From: Ipomoea triloba
Taxonomy: Eukaryota; Streptophyta; Magnoliopsida; Solanales; Convolvulaceae
Length of the DNA stretch: 64,000 nt
NCBI RefSeq assembly: GCF_003576645.1
Contig: NC_044920.1
Span: 4,787,423-4,851,422, forward strand
Direction: 5' to 3'
The translations under genes and the position numbers were made by a program. Under the pieces are notes generated by a model. It made no database searches, was not told the origin of the DNA, and saw nothing but the letters and a program-made list of their open reading frames with translations. Positions 51,823-62,460 of this stretch are shown here, one piece after another (position 1 is the stretch's first letter; each line of letters begins with the position of its first letter).

Positions 51823-52750
51823 GTCTTTATTTAAAAAAATATTCATTATCAATAAATTAAATAAGAAAAATAATTTCATTAGTTATATTGTCTTTATTTT
51901 CTCTAATGCAAAGATTTTGTACATTCAAATTCATCAATTGATATTTATTACATTGTCCATTATGTTCTTTTTACACTATCTTGTAATTAAATATCAAAAT
52001 TATAATATAAAATAATGTCATATATTTATTTACCAAGTATTTTATTAATACCATGAAAAAAATAAAAATGAATAGTTTGAAACCAATCATATTAACTATT
52101 TGGAAAATTTGTTGACAATGAAAGTACTCAAATAACTCATTACCCAACAAATTGAAGCGAGAAACTACCTTTTAATATCTTTGGAATATCATATTTAAAA
52201 TTTTTAAATTTTTACTAATTTATTTAATCTTTTTCCTTAAACTAGGGATTTCAGCTTTATCCACAATAACTCATTCAACAATAATGGCTGAACCAAATGA
52301 ACGTCGAGCAGAACACCTAAAGGAAAGTCCATAGCTCCTATATCATAATCTCATTGCATGACGTTGTCATTTATGCTACCAACAGTATCCCAATTGCAAA
52401 TAACACACTACCAACAAAAAGGAAGAGGACAAATAGTAAAGATGAAGACAATGACAATGTTACTCAAAAGATAATTAAAAATACTTAGAAAAATTCAAAC
52501 CAAAAGTAGTATTTATTTAGACTATATTTTTAGACCAAGTATTTAGACTATCTATTTTACAAAGTTGCAAACATTTATTTTAGTGACAATTATAATGAAT
52601 TTCATATATTATATTGGATTCATATACTTTGAGTTACATATTTAAATAACAAATTCGACATTCAATTACTTATATATAAACTTCTCCTATATAATCTTGT
52701 ATTTACTTTCAAATATTTATTTAAATATAAACATTGGGCATTAATCCATT
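51823..52750. other. AT-rich DNA, possible Helitron body
   Basis: No gene or RNA seen. Precedes a Helitron-type 3' end at 52751-52774; the matching 5' end was not located. Confidence 0.5.
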
Positions 52751-52774
52751 CGCGCAATGCGCGTGTAAAACTAG
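52751..52774 (+). mobile_element. Helitron 3' terminus (plus orientation)
   Basis: Hairpin CGCGC-AAT-GCGCG (52751-52763), seven bases, then CTAG at 52771-52774 followed by T. Same design as the minus-strand terminus at 25795-25820. Confidence 0.55.
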
Positions 52775-53368
52775 TATTACTTATAAGAGTATAAGATTTC
52801 ACATATCTGAAAAGAGTTGCTAGCATATGACATGGGTAGAAGTAATTTAGTGCATGTACAATAACTTTATCTATTTTATATATCACAATTCACATGCAGC
52901 ACAAAAGTAATTATCGATATGTAAAATAGATAGGTTCAAGATCATCGTGAATATTTAATGATAAAATATTTATAAATAATTAATAACATTATTTTTTTCA
53001 TAGGAATATAATGAAGCCATTTCATAATAAATCTAGCTTTCATTTTCTTTTGCACAAATTTTGTATGTTTCAATGTTTTGTGTTGGTTCATGCACACTAT
53101 CTTAATGCTGCGCTATCAAATGAAAATTTTGTTCCAAATTTAATTCATTATAAGAAAATTAACTACTGCAATCAATATAAATACTTATGTTTGGTTACCT
53201 TGTCTACTACATGTTATATGCAATATAATATTTTTTTTTTTATATAAACCAAATTAAAGAAACAATAACAGCTCTGAGATATTGGAAGATACCAAAATAT
53301 TCTAATGTAAGTGAATGCATTGATGAGCTCACAGTACATTTCATATCTGATCCCGCCGCTGCTTATGA
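52775..53368. other. AT-rich intergenic DNA
   Basis: No convincing coding frame; 53011-53247 is open but AT-biased and unrecognised. Confidence 0.5.
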
Positions 53369-53677
53369 TCAACATATTGAGATCACTGGCTCTTCTGCAC
53401 AAGTATTATTAATTCTCTTTATATCAGTATCATCCTCTTCTACACTGTTGAATTGAAATTGATGCAGGGTACACTTTCTCCTCCTTCCTTCAACTAAAGG
53501 CCTAGGAGTTTGAGGATTAAGTGTTGAAGTCTCAAGAACCATTCTTAACATTCCAGTTATTCCAATCATATATTTCTCTGTTTGCCAAAGCTCGAGGCCC
53601 ACCGAATTGAAAGAATCCGATGACCATCCATTCCAATACACGAGGAAGCACTTCGTGAATAACTGGGAGAAGAACAA
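53369..53677 (-). pseudogene. Possible exon remnant of unknown gene
   Basis: A 102-residue open frame contains TPRPLVEGRRRKCTLHQFQF followed by an acidic SVEEDDTD, which reads like a real protein. In another minus frame the preceding bases also look coding (VLEWMVIGFFQFGGPRALA), and so do those after it (RASDLNMLIISSGGIRYEMY). The coding signal jumps frame at least twice, so this looks like a decayed exon or exons. Family not recognised. Confidence 0.35.
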
Positions 53678-53689
53678 CTAAAATAAAAA

Positions 53690-54820
53690 CCCCAAACCAC
53701 TTTGATCAAATTGAAAATTCAGATCTCACTCTATATTTTATTATTTTAGGTGAAGATGGTATTGGATATGGATCGGAACATGATAAGGTGTTGAAAATCA
53801 TATTTTCCCCAGTGAACATAAATTTCCTTCTACCTTGTAGGACATGGACAAATCTACAGCAGGTAGAAGTGCTGCAAATAAGAGGCATGTCTGCAAATTA
53901 CTTGACTTTTAGTGAAAAGAATAGTTGCAAGTTGACTGTTTATTGCATTTAAATACCAATCTTGGTTGGTGAACAACCATGCAGATGTCTAAGGTTTACC
54001 CCTTCAAGAGCTTCACGTCTAAGAGCTTTAAGAAGTAAGTTGGAAGATGCCTGTCTAAAGAAATAAAAATCAGATTCTGTCTATAGCATTTAACACTAGT
54101 AGCTGTCTATATTAAAAAAAAAAAGTACTCTAAATGGAAGATTGAATTTTTATGCTTCAACTTAGTTTTAGCTCTAAAGGAAAAACCAACAAATCTAAAT
54201 ATATTTTAAAAAATAATACAGATTAAGCTCCAAGTAAATAAACCTACATATATAATCAGATGTACTAGTAATCACAAAAAAACAACTCATCTTATTACCA
54301 CATCAAGCTCATCAGATTCAGACCTGATCAGGTGCTGTTTCTCCCAAATCAAAGACCTGAAATTACCAATTGCATTAGCTTAAGACCTCAACTCAAACAT
54401 AAAATTGCTAAAATTAATGAATTTACAAAAGCATAGTAACTCAAAACCTGGTACTTGTTAGCATTCTCATTTGAACTCATAGAAACATTTTTACAAACAA
54501 GTTGTGAGCAAGAATATCCAAATTGCAGTCAAATCAGTACATCTACAGAATTTTTGTTCAATATTTAGCATTAAATATTAGGAGAAAAAACACACACTAA
54601 CAAGCAATTAATCAAAACTAAAATAAACAATAACCAAAATTTCTAAAATATTAAACAAATAAATAAAATAAAATAAAAAAAATAAAAAAAATAAAAATAA
54701 AAAACGAAATAAACGTACCTGGCGAGCAGGCGCGATTCCAGCGGCGAAGCAGGAGGCCGAGGCAGATCCAGATTCCCGATTCAAAATATTATTTTAACTA
54801 AAAAATAATTAAAAAATAAT
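53690..54820. other. Intergenic DNA, no gene assigned
   Basis: AT-rich with A-runs at 54115 and 54660-54705. 54721-54775 is a short GC-rich patch. No supported gene. Confidence 0.5.
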
Positions 54821-54827
54821 AATAAAG

Positions 54828-54930
54828 AACCATCCCGTCTGAAGTCCTGACTTCGGACGCAGATGGTTACACGCTACGGACCATCTGCGTCCGAAGTGGG
54901 TACTTCGGACGACATATGTCTGATATTTTA
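54828..54930. repeat. GC-rich island with inverted ACTTCGGACG words
   Basis: GACTTCGGACGCAGATGGT is inverted 30 bases on as ACCATCTGCGTCCGAAGT, and ACTTCGGACG follows again. The island is flanked by ATTTT/TTTAAAA text. The design matches the GC-rich centres of the elements at 16429 and 50543, but the arms are not clear. Confidence 0.6.
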
Positions 54931-55221
54931 AAAAAATAAAATTAAATAGTGGAAATTTTAATTACAAACGTACCACTCACTTTGCACGTCCGGAATTTCA
55001 ACTCTGGACACAAATTGTCCTATATTTATGATCAATTTTGTAATAGTGATTATACAATTAAGTTTACAACTAAGAAGAGAGGAGGAAATAGAAGAGCAGA
55101 ACCGTACCTATAAAAATCATCCACATTCTATTATTGTCAGAATACATATACAACCCGAGTAAAAGTCGTACACTACCCATAATCCTAAAAAATAAGATAA
55201 TGGCCACTAACAAGGTAAAGG

Positions 55222-55660
55222 AGGTAGGCTTGGGAAGAATGAACAAGGTATCACAGCTCCTATTGAATCAAAGTTGCTGCCCAAGAACATAAGAATGGCT
55301 TCAATGACTACAAAGAGATTAAGGTGCCAGCACTTGAAGAATCCAAATGGAAGTCTGCCCCTCTTTCTGCCCACAAAAAAAAAAAAAAAGAAAAAAGAAA
55401 AAGAGAAGCCCTGACAGAATCAAGTTTCAAAAAAAAAGGTTTACATAATAGTAGAAAAATTGCTGGCCAGGAAGCAAGAGCAGACCTTGTTCAAAAGGTT
55501 TTTGATATGAGGGGTCTACATGTAAGGGTGCTAACAAACCAGGAAAAGAAAAAGTAACAGAACAATTTTTATGCCGGAACGATTGAACTTTAGCACAATG
55601 TCGAGTTGATTATAGATTTAGCAGATTTGAGAAATGAGAAATGAGAGGGAGACAATAGTT
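55222..55660 (+). pseudogene. Second, shorter STIP1/TFIP11 pseudogene fragment
   Basis: Text parallel to 47180-47620: a G-patch end near 55235, KVPALEESKWKSAPLS near 55322, an A-run-expanded Lys-rich stretch, and then [20 protein letters not shown] at about 55480-55545. It keeps the PALEESK segment that is garbled in the first copy, so it is not a simple copy of that fragment. Frame breaks and an early end make it non-functional. Confidence 0.85.
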
Positions 55661-56664
55661 GCTTTTCGAATTACACAATCAAATGATAAACCAAAAAAGT
55701 TTTGACTATTATTAAACAATAATAAAGCAAGAAGATTTTTATTGTTATTAAAGAACTAGCCTAGTCAGCCTTTTTGATGCTTTATGTTTCAATGTGTACT
55801 CATGTTCTTGATTTTGGTCATAGTTCATTTATGTATGTTTGAGTTTTTCTATTGGTTTACTTTATAACTTGGTGCTCCTTCTCAATTGCCATATGGCGGA
55901 TATTTTACCATATAGTGAAGATTTTATTATGTTTAAGGGTTAACGGTGATTTCAAAAAATTTGGGGAACATGGAAGCTAAGCATTCTGTTATGAATGCAT
56001 TTTCGCTAATGACATTTGCTACAACCTTAGCTACTATTTTTCTGAATTGCTAGAATTGTTGGATGATTACTGAGGAGCCCTTGAGGGATATTTATACTAT
56101 TCCACCCCCTTAATAACGGTGGAGATCTACTATAGATCCTAGAGCTAGAAATTAATTTCTAGAACTCTCCTTAAATCTCTACACAAATCTAAGGGCTCTA
56201 CAATATTTTAAAATATTGTATAGATCACTACTACCTCTAGTGCTATGTAGGGATGTTAATCGGGCTAGCTGGCTCGGTTTTGGGCTAACCCTGTCGGGCT
56301 ATCAGGCTTATTGATTATTTCAATATTTTATTTTCGTGTTCGGGTTGACTCTAATCTTAAAGCTCAGGTTATCGGGCTGAACCATCTAAACTAAAATTGG
56401 AAACTGAGAGTGAGTATCCACATTTAGAACTATAAAAATAGGCCCGAATCGTTAAATTGAGTCCGTTTAGCTCATTTTTAGGTAGGTTGAGCTATAAAAA
56501 AACACACATACACACAATTAGAGGGTGTCGCAGAACTTTTTTTATTAAAAAAAAAACCTTTTTAGGAAGAGAGTGTCGCGGAAATGCTTCAATTTTTTTT
56601 AAATACTTTCGGCGACACCCCTGTGGGGAGGGTGTGTCGGGGTCTCAAAGTGTTGCGTCACTGA
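55661..56664. other. Intergenic DNA with possible hAT and GTGTCGC-repeat remnants
   Basis: 56248-56265 reads TAGGGATGTTAATCGGGC, a common plant hAT end type, followed by GGGCTATCAGGCT-type text. 56523-56645 has GAGGGTGTCGC and its inverse GCGACACCC, another small inverted-repeat piece. No gene. Confidence 0.45.
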
Positions 56665-57650
56665 TACCCTTTGGCTTCATTAATATATGCACTTGCTACT
56701 TTCCAATCCTTAATGAATGAAAGTTTTAAGCCCATTCTAAAGAAGTTTGTATTGGTGTTTTTGATGATATATTAATCTATAGTAAATCTCTAGAGGAGCA
56801 CATTCAACATGTGAGAACCAGCTATATGCTTGCCAAGCAACAAACTGGATACTTAGGCCATATTCTCTTTGGAAATGGCCTCCAAACAGATCCCACTAAA
56901 ATAGAGGCTGTTAAAGATTGGCCAAAACCTTACTATCAAAAGATTAAGGGGATTTTTTTTGGTTTGACAGGGTATTACAGAAGGTTCGTTTGTTAGAAAT
57001 TATAGTATTATCAACAAGCCTCTCGGCTCTCACTAATATGTTGAAGAAGAATTCCTTTGCTTGGACTGTTAAAGGAAGCACTTTGCATAGCTCCTATGCT
57101 AACTCTAGCTTAGCTTCCAGATTTTTCAAAAGAATTTGTTACGTTGTAGAATTGAAGTTGATCTGATGCAGGGCACAATGGAATGAGTGTTGTGCTTATG
57201 CAAAGAGGTAAACCCATAGCCTACTATACTTGAGTAAGGGATTTGGACCTAAACATATGAGTCTTTCCATCAATGAAAAAGCAGAATTCTTATCCATTAT
57301 CAATGCTATGGAGAAGAAGAAGCTAAGCTGTGTGTGCATAGTTATGAATTTGATGATATATATGATTTTGCTAAGGAAAACCTCATTGCATTGCCTGTCT
57401 AATAGATCAGATCACTCTAAACAGAATACATAGTTTGTACCAAGCCATGAATAGCTAGCGCGCCTTGGACTAGGATCTCCATGGATTTCATAGAAGACTA
57501 GCTTACCCAAGTCTCAAACTAAAGAGGTTATTATGGTGGTAGGAGTAGACATGTTGACTAAGTATAGTCAATTAATATTCCTCTCACACCCATATATATA
57601 CTGCTTAATTGTTCATGACAAATGTCTACAAGCTTCATAGATTGCCAAAC
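56665..57650 (+). pseudogene. Ty3/Gypsy pol fragment (RT, RNase H, start of integrase core)
   Basis: Starts with a decayed MPFG-type motif near 56668, then the catalytic region (FDD, near 56760). GYLGHILFGNGLQTDPTKIE AVKDWP and LTGYYRRFV follow at 56835-56995, and then a RNase H region with HMSLSINEKAEFLSIINAME near 57245. Near 57470-57560 a broken frame resembles WxRISMDFI and VGVDMLTKYS, the start of the integrase core. Many stops and frameshifts; no LTRs seen on either side. Long dead. Confidence 0.8.
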
Positions 57651-57782
57651 AGAGAATGCATGTTCAAGTACTTAGGAGTCAAGTTGAGCATCTCCACCAC
57701 CAGGAAAGAGCCAGAAAATTACTTGAGTGGGAGAAGTTTAAATGACTATAGAAATGTTAATTACAAAATACCAAACAACTAT

Positions 57783-57951
57783 TAGGCGTAGTGGTAATAT
57801 GGTGGCTCATACTGTGGCTGCTCATGCGGTTTGTAATACTGGGGGGATCTGATCGAGTATTTAGATTCTAGTCCTTGGTTTCTCTCTGCTGTTTTATGTG
57901 GTACTCTTGATGCTTAATGAAAATGTTTGTTTTGGTTTTCAAAAAAAAAAG
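57783..57951 (+). mobile_element. Severely 5'-truncated LINE, 18-bp target duplication
   Basis: AAAATACCAAACAACTAT at 57765-57782 and 57952-57969 flanks 169 bases ending in an A-run (57941-57951). The first bases read NMVAHTVAAHAV-like text, matching the very end of a plant LINE RNase H, and the rest is 3' UTR. Distinct from the other LINEs here. Confidence 0.92.
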
Positions 57952-57969
57952 AAAATACCAAACAACTAT

Positions 57970-58439
57970 AATAAGGTTAAAAACAAAATACATTATAAAT
58001 TACAATATAATAGAATCTTTTTGATAGATTACACAATAGTTAGAGTCGGAGTCAAAAATATACTTGAGTGGGGTGAAAATGTGAAAATATTTATGACAAA
58101 ATATGAAACATAATCAATTAGATAAAATAATTTGAATAACACTATATTCATAAATATTTTTTAATTTTAATTGTTTAATTAGATCAACTTTAAGTTTTTC
58201 TAAATTAACTCGAATACAATGAAATATAATATAAACTTGTATACTATATTAATTAAATGATTCATAAAAAATAAACTAAAAGAGAATTTAATTTGTTAAT
58301 AAAATGATTCATAAAAGTAGACTAAAAAATATCTAATTTTTGTATACTACATTAATTAAATGATTCATAAAAGGTAGACTAAAAGAGCATTTAATTTAAT
58401 TTGTTAATTAAATGGCATCATTAATATAGTAGGACTGAA
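57970..58439. repeat. AT-rich DNA with about 103-bp direct repeats
   Basis: ATTAATTAAATGATTCATAAAA with the following AGACTAAAAGAG text occurs at about 58247 and 58350, with a shorter partial copy between them at 58301. No gene. Confidence 0.65.
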
Positions 58440-58545
58440 GATGGTTGGTGAATATTCTCTCTCGACCTTGTGAAATCATTCCTTTTTGTCTCCCACTAAT
58501 TTAGGTAAGTTCCCGCCCCCCGCATAGCCGTTACCGGACGAGGCT

Positions 58546-59511
58546 ATGGCAGAGGACGATCATCCTTCGGGAATAGTGAAAAAATACAAAGCAACGAAAC
58601 GCACGTTTGCAGACACAGTAGGTGCACATGCTTCTTTCAATGGTGATGAAGTTCCCATCTCAGACGAGAACGAATGGGCGTTCGAGGAACCTGAAATTGA
58701 ATTGGATTGGGAGATGGATGAGCATGACAAATCCGATGGCCGTCCAAGGGTAAAGATACCAAAAGAGCTCCGGAAACAATTATGTCGCGAATGGAGACAT
58801 GTGTTGATTATCATGTATCTTGGTAAGAATATTAACTTCAACGTTCTGAATCAACGTCTCTCAAATTTGTGGCGGTTGCAGGGAATGTATAACCTGATGG
58901 ATATAGGGAATGGATGCTTTGTGATACGGTTTGATAATCGTACTGACTATCTCCATGTTCTTTTTGGCGGTCCATGGAAGATCTTCGACCATTATTTAGT
59001 GATTCAACAGTACTGGGAATTGGAGTTCAAGCCTAGAACGACCAAAATCTTCAAAATGGCAGTATGGGTTACGTTAGGCTTCCGGACCTTCCATGTGAAT
59101 ACTTCAGGGATAACGTCTTTAAGTTAATCATTGACAGTGTGGGTAAACCGCTGAAACTTGATCGCACAACAGCTGCAAGGGAATGAGGGCGATTTGCAAG
59201 AGCGGCGGTTGAAGTGGATCTCGATAAGCCTCTGGTTTTAGAAGTATGGGTAAGAAACGAGGTCCAAAGGGTGGAATACGAGGGTTTACATGATGTGTGC
59301 TTCGGGTGTGGCATCGTGAACAAAGTTGTCCACTCAACAAGAATAAAGCTCCAGAAAAGGCTGATATGGACCTTAATGCTGCGCCTGCTGTTGAACAGGA
59401 GGGTTTACAGCAGGAGAATGCAGTCCCCCCTAACATTGATTCTGGTTGTGACAATCGGCGTTATGGGGCTTGGATGTTGGTAACCAAGAAGAACAATTCC
59501 AAAGGATAGAA
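58546..59511 (+). pseudogene. LINE ORF1: DUF4283 plus zinc knuckle (copy 3)
   Basis: The ATG frame opens MAEDDHPSGIVKKYKATKRT, then an acidic stretch. The DUF4283 domain follows with LRKQLCREWRHVLIIMYLGK and LHVLFGGPWKIFDHYLVIQQ. A frame slip near 59075 breaks it. The other frame resumes with a PDLPCEYFRDNVFKLIID-type text and reaches VEYEGLHDVCFGCGIVNK near 59270, a CCHC knuckle with damaged spacing. DUF4283-knuckle proteins are the usual ORF1 of plant L1-type LINEs and probably bind the element RNA. Confidence 0.88.
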
Positions 59512-60038
59512 GAAACAACAACAACAGACGAAAAATGCGAATTCTTCTGTCCGAAATAACAGAAATCAGTTTGATGAGGTGTCGGAATTGGAAACACCAA
59601 AACAAACAACAGGTACCATTGATAAAGGTAAGGCTCCCTTGATTGACAAGTCTCAGGCTAACGTGGTGCATGTGTTATCGCAGGGAACAAGAGGGGCGAA
59701 TTCCAAAGCTAACAGGATGGCTAATGTTCCCAGCTCATCAAGGTCTCCCATGAATGGCACGACGAAATGGACTAAAAATAATGGTAGGGGAGGTAAACAT
59801 CAGGGTTGGGGTCTGACCAGAGGTGGTGGTCGTGGGGGACGATCCATTGGTGCAGGTTTCGAACCGGTTAACACAGGGATTGACCAAAGGATTTCTTCGA
59901 GAGTCTTCTAGTTCGGCAGCGTGCTCCGGGTTCTCTGGTTTCAAATCTGCACAGAGGCGATGTTCTTGATGGTGATAATGGTCCTACGCCTGGGGAAGGG
60001 GGTTGTCATTCTTCCCCCGCTGTGGTAAGTGTCCAATG

Positions 60039-60219
60039 AAGATCATTTCCTGGAATTATAGGGGCGTGGTTAATGGTCGTGTGAGGAAACATGTTACGGA
60101 GTTGCTTAACACGTCCAAAGCCGACGCCCTTTGTCTCTTAGAGATCCGTTCCCCTAGAATTCAAGGGATGTTGAATTTAGTGAATAACCTTGGTTACACT
60201 AATAGTTTTGTTGTTGAAC
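60039..60219 (+). pseudogene. LINE ORF2 endonuclease N-terminus (copy 3)
   Basis: MKIISWNYRGVVNGRVRKHV is the classic first motif (usually WNxRG) of the LINE endonuclease. LLNTSKADALCLLEIRSPRI follows, with the metal-binding Glu replaced or shifted (LLEIRS for the usual LxETK). Cut at 60220 by the MITE; text resumes after 60470 with LGFTGGFLFFWKQGHLDLEV. Confidence 0.85.
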
Positions 60220-60462
60220 CAGGACCGGATTTTAGGGCGTGCAAGACGTGCAATCGCACAGGGCCCCGAAATTTTGGGGGCCCCTAGTTCAGCCCTGGCA
60301 TAATACTTAGTATATGTATTTGTGATTATATTGGCCCAAAATTAGGTTTTTTTTTGCATTTTTCTCTTTGCAATTTTTCTTCAATTCGCAGTTTATTTAT
60401 ACTTTGATAGGGCCTCACTTAGTTACTAGCACAGGGCCCCGCAAATCCAAAAATCGGCCCTG
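60220..60462 (+). mobile_element. hAT-type MITE, 243 bp, 8-bp target duplication
   Basis: TGTTGAAC at 60212-60219 and 60463-60470 flanks ends CAGGACCGGATTTTAGG and the complement of CAGGGCCGATTTTTGG. Same family as 2728-3017, in opposite orientation. Removing it plus one TGTTGAAC rejoins the endonuclease in frame, so the insertion site is certain. Confidence 0.95.
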
Positions 60463-60470
60463 TGTTGAAC

Positions 60471-61575
60471 CTTTGGGTTTTACAGGAGGGTTCCTTTTCT
60501 TCTGGAAACAGGGCCATCTTGATCTTGAAGTGATTGCCCATTCTTCTCAAGCAATCCACACAAAGATCAAAAGAGGTTTTTAAGAGATCTTTTTCACCTT
60601 TGCATATGTCAGACCAAATCTCCTTGCTAAAGCTAGATTCTGGGATAATTGTAAAAGTGTGGGAGGTAACTTGAATAGGCCTTGCGTTTGCATGGGTGAC
60701 CTTAATATCGCTTCAGTGGAGGAACAATGGGATAGTGATAATATCAATAAAACCAGCCTTCAAAGATTCATAATTGCATATAGTAGTTGTGGCTTGATCG
60801 ACCCGGGTCATTCGGGACAAAAGTTTACGTGGTGACGAACGGTTGGGAATAGGGTTATTTAAATGTGTACGCTTGACAGAGTCCTTTGGAACGTGGAAGC
60901 GCAGTTGGCCTTTCTTGAGGGAAAAACGACCGTACTTCCTAGGCAAGGCTCCGATCATAACCCCGTTCTTTTTTATTGATGTTGCAGGTACCCCCCTAAT
61001 ATTAATTGTCGGCCTAAATGCTTCAAGGCAGCTTGGCTATCTAGGAAGGATTATGGCGATATTTGGAGAGATGCAACGCGTTCCAGTGACTGAGATATGG
61101 TGGAGATTATTTATGATGTGACGGAACAAAGTTTCTTGCGGAATCGCAACGTTTTCTGAAATATTTTTAAAAGGAAAAGGCATCTAGATGCACAAATTCG
61201 TGGCATCCAGCAAGATAGTAATTACATGTCTTTTGGGGACCTCCAAGCACTTGAAAGAAATCTCATTGAGGAGCTCAATGAGGTGCTGGACCAAGAGGAA
61301 GCGGTGTCGTTCCAAAAACCCAGGAAAGGTTGGATTAGAGATGGGGATAGAAACACGTGTTTCTACCACACTACAACCATGATTAGGAGGAATAGGAGTC
61401 GTGTCCGGTTCTTAAAAGTTCAAGGGAGTTGGTCAGATGACCCTTTGATTGTGTCTAATCACATTATTTTTCTTCCCTGTTTTGCAAATTGGACCGGGAG
61501 GATGCAATGCCCTTGACTCAAATTGGCAATAGGTAGAACATTACTAGAATTCAAGCTAATGGTTTGACATGAAGA
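60471..61575 (+). pseudogene. LINE ORF2 endonuclease end and linker (copy 3)
   Basis: Text runs through a catalytic-region equivalent near 60700 (CMGDLNIASVEEQW, usual GDFN), a WxGxRFTW-type KFTW near 60825, and a decayed SDHxP near 60950. Then the linker has KGWIRDGDRNTCFYHTTTMI near 61325. Frame breaks and stops are frequent. Confidence 0.8.
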
Positions 61576-62459
61576 GTGCCTGTTGAAGAAGTGAAAAATG
61601 CGGTCTTTGGTATGAAGAAATTTGGTACCCCTGGGGCTGATGGGATATCGCCTATCTTTTACCAGCATTTTTGGGATGAGGTTGGTCTTGTGTTAAACAA
61701 TCTGGTAAATCAGGCGTTTGAAATGGGCTATGTTCACAAGTTTCTTTTAAGTGCCTGTATAACTCTAATCCCGAAGAAAGATGTTCTGGGATCGGTAGCG
61801 AATTTTAGACCGATTACGTTACTCAATGTCGCGTTTAAAGTTATATCCAAAGTCTTGGTTAACAGAATGAGGCCTTTGATGTGCAAAGTGATAAGCCCTC
61901 ACCAGAATAGCTTCCTGCTAGGACGGTCTACGCTTAATAACGTTATCTTAACCTAGGAAATTGTTCACAATATGAACAGGAGAAAGGGGAAAAAAGGGTT
62001 GATGGCGGTTAAAATTGACCTCTAGAAAGCTTATGATAGTGTCGATTGGAATTTCTTGGAAGAAACTCTTGAGGGATTCGAGTTCCCGAGAAAGCTCATT
62101 GACTTAATCCAATTCTCCCTTAGAGAGTGTGAAATCTCGATCCTTTGGAATGGTGAGCGGCTTCTGGCCTTTATTCCGGGGCGTGACCTGCGTTAGGGAG
62201 ATCAATTGGCTCCGTATTTATTCAACCTCATCATGGAAAGGCTGGCATATGAAATCCAAAGAGAGGTAGAGCTAAAAACCTAGAAACCGATCTATATCTC
62301 AAGAGGAGGGACTGATATCTCTCATCTATTATTTGCTGATGATCTCATGCTTTTTGGGGAGGCAACAGAACATCAAGCCAAAACGATGATGGATTATCTC
62401 AATAGGCTTAACAAGGCATCTAGCTTAAAGGTAAATCTTTCTAAGTCCCAAATTTATGT
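61576..62459 (+). pseudogene. LINE reverse transcriptase, fingers and palm (copy 3)
   Basis: PVEEVKNAVFGMKKFGTPGA DGISPIFYQHFW opens the RT, followed by SACITLIPKKDVLGSVANFR PITLLNVAFK near 61760. The palm has KIDL-stop-KAYDSVDW near 62012, a GDQLAPYLF motif near 62200 preceded by a TAG, and catalytic LLFADDLMLFGEA near 62332. At least four in-frame stops. Ends abruptly at the start of LINE copy 4. Confidence 0.9.
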
Positions 62460-62460
62460 A

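Larger units (their letters stand above)
58440..62460 (+). mobile_element. LINE copy 3, plus strand, interrupted and decayed
   Basis: Begins near 58440 with a short 5' leader. ORF1 (from 58546) has DUF4283 and a zinc knuckle; ORF2 (from 60039) has endonuclease and RT to the catalytic FADD box near 62340. An hAT MITE interrupts the endonuclease at 60220-60462. The 3' part (thumb, zf-RVT, RNase H) is missing where LINE copy 4 starts at about 62461. Many stops, several of CAG-to-TAG type. Confidence 0.92.

Noticed and set aside
53011..53247. Plus-strand 78-codon frame beginning MKPFHNKSSF
   Set aside because: AT-driven frame with no recognisable domain, splice logic or promoter.
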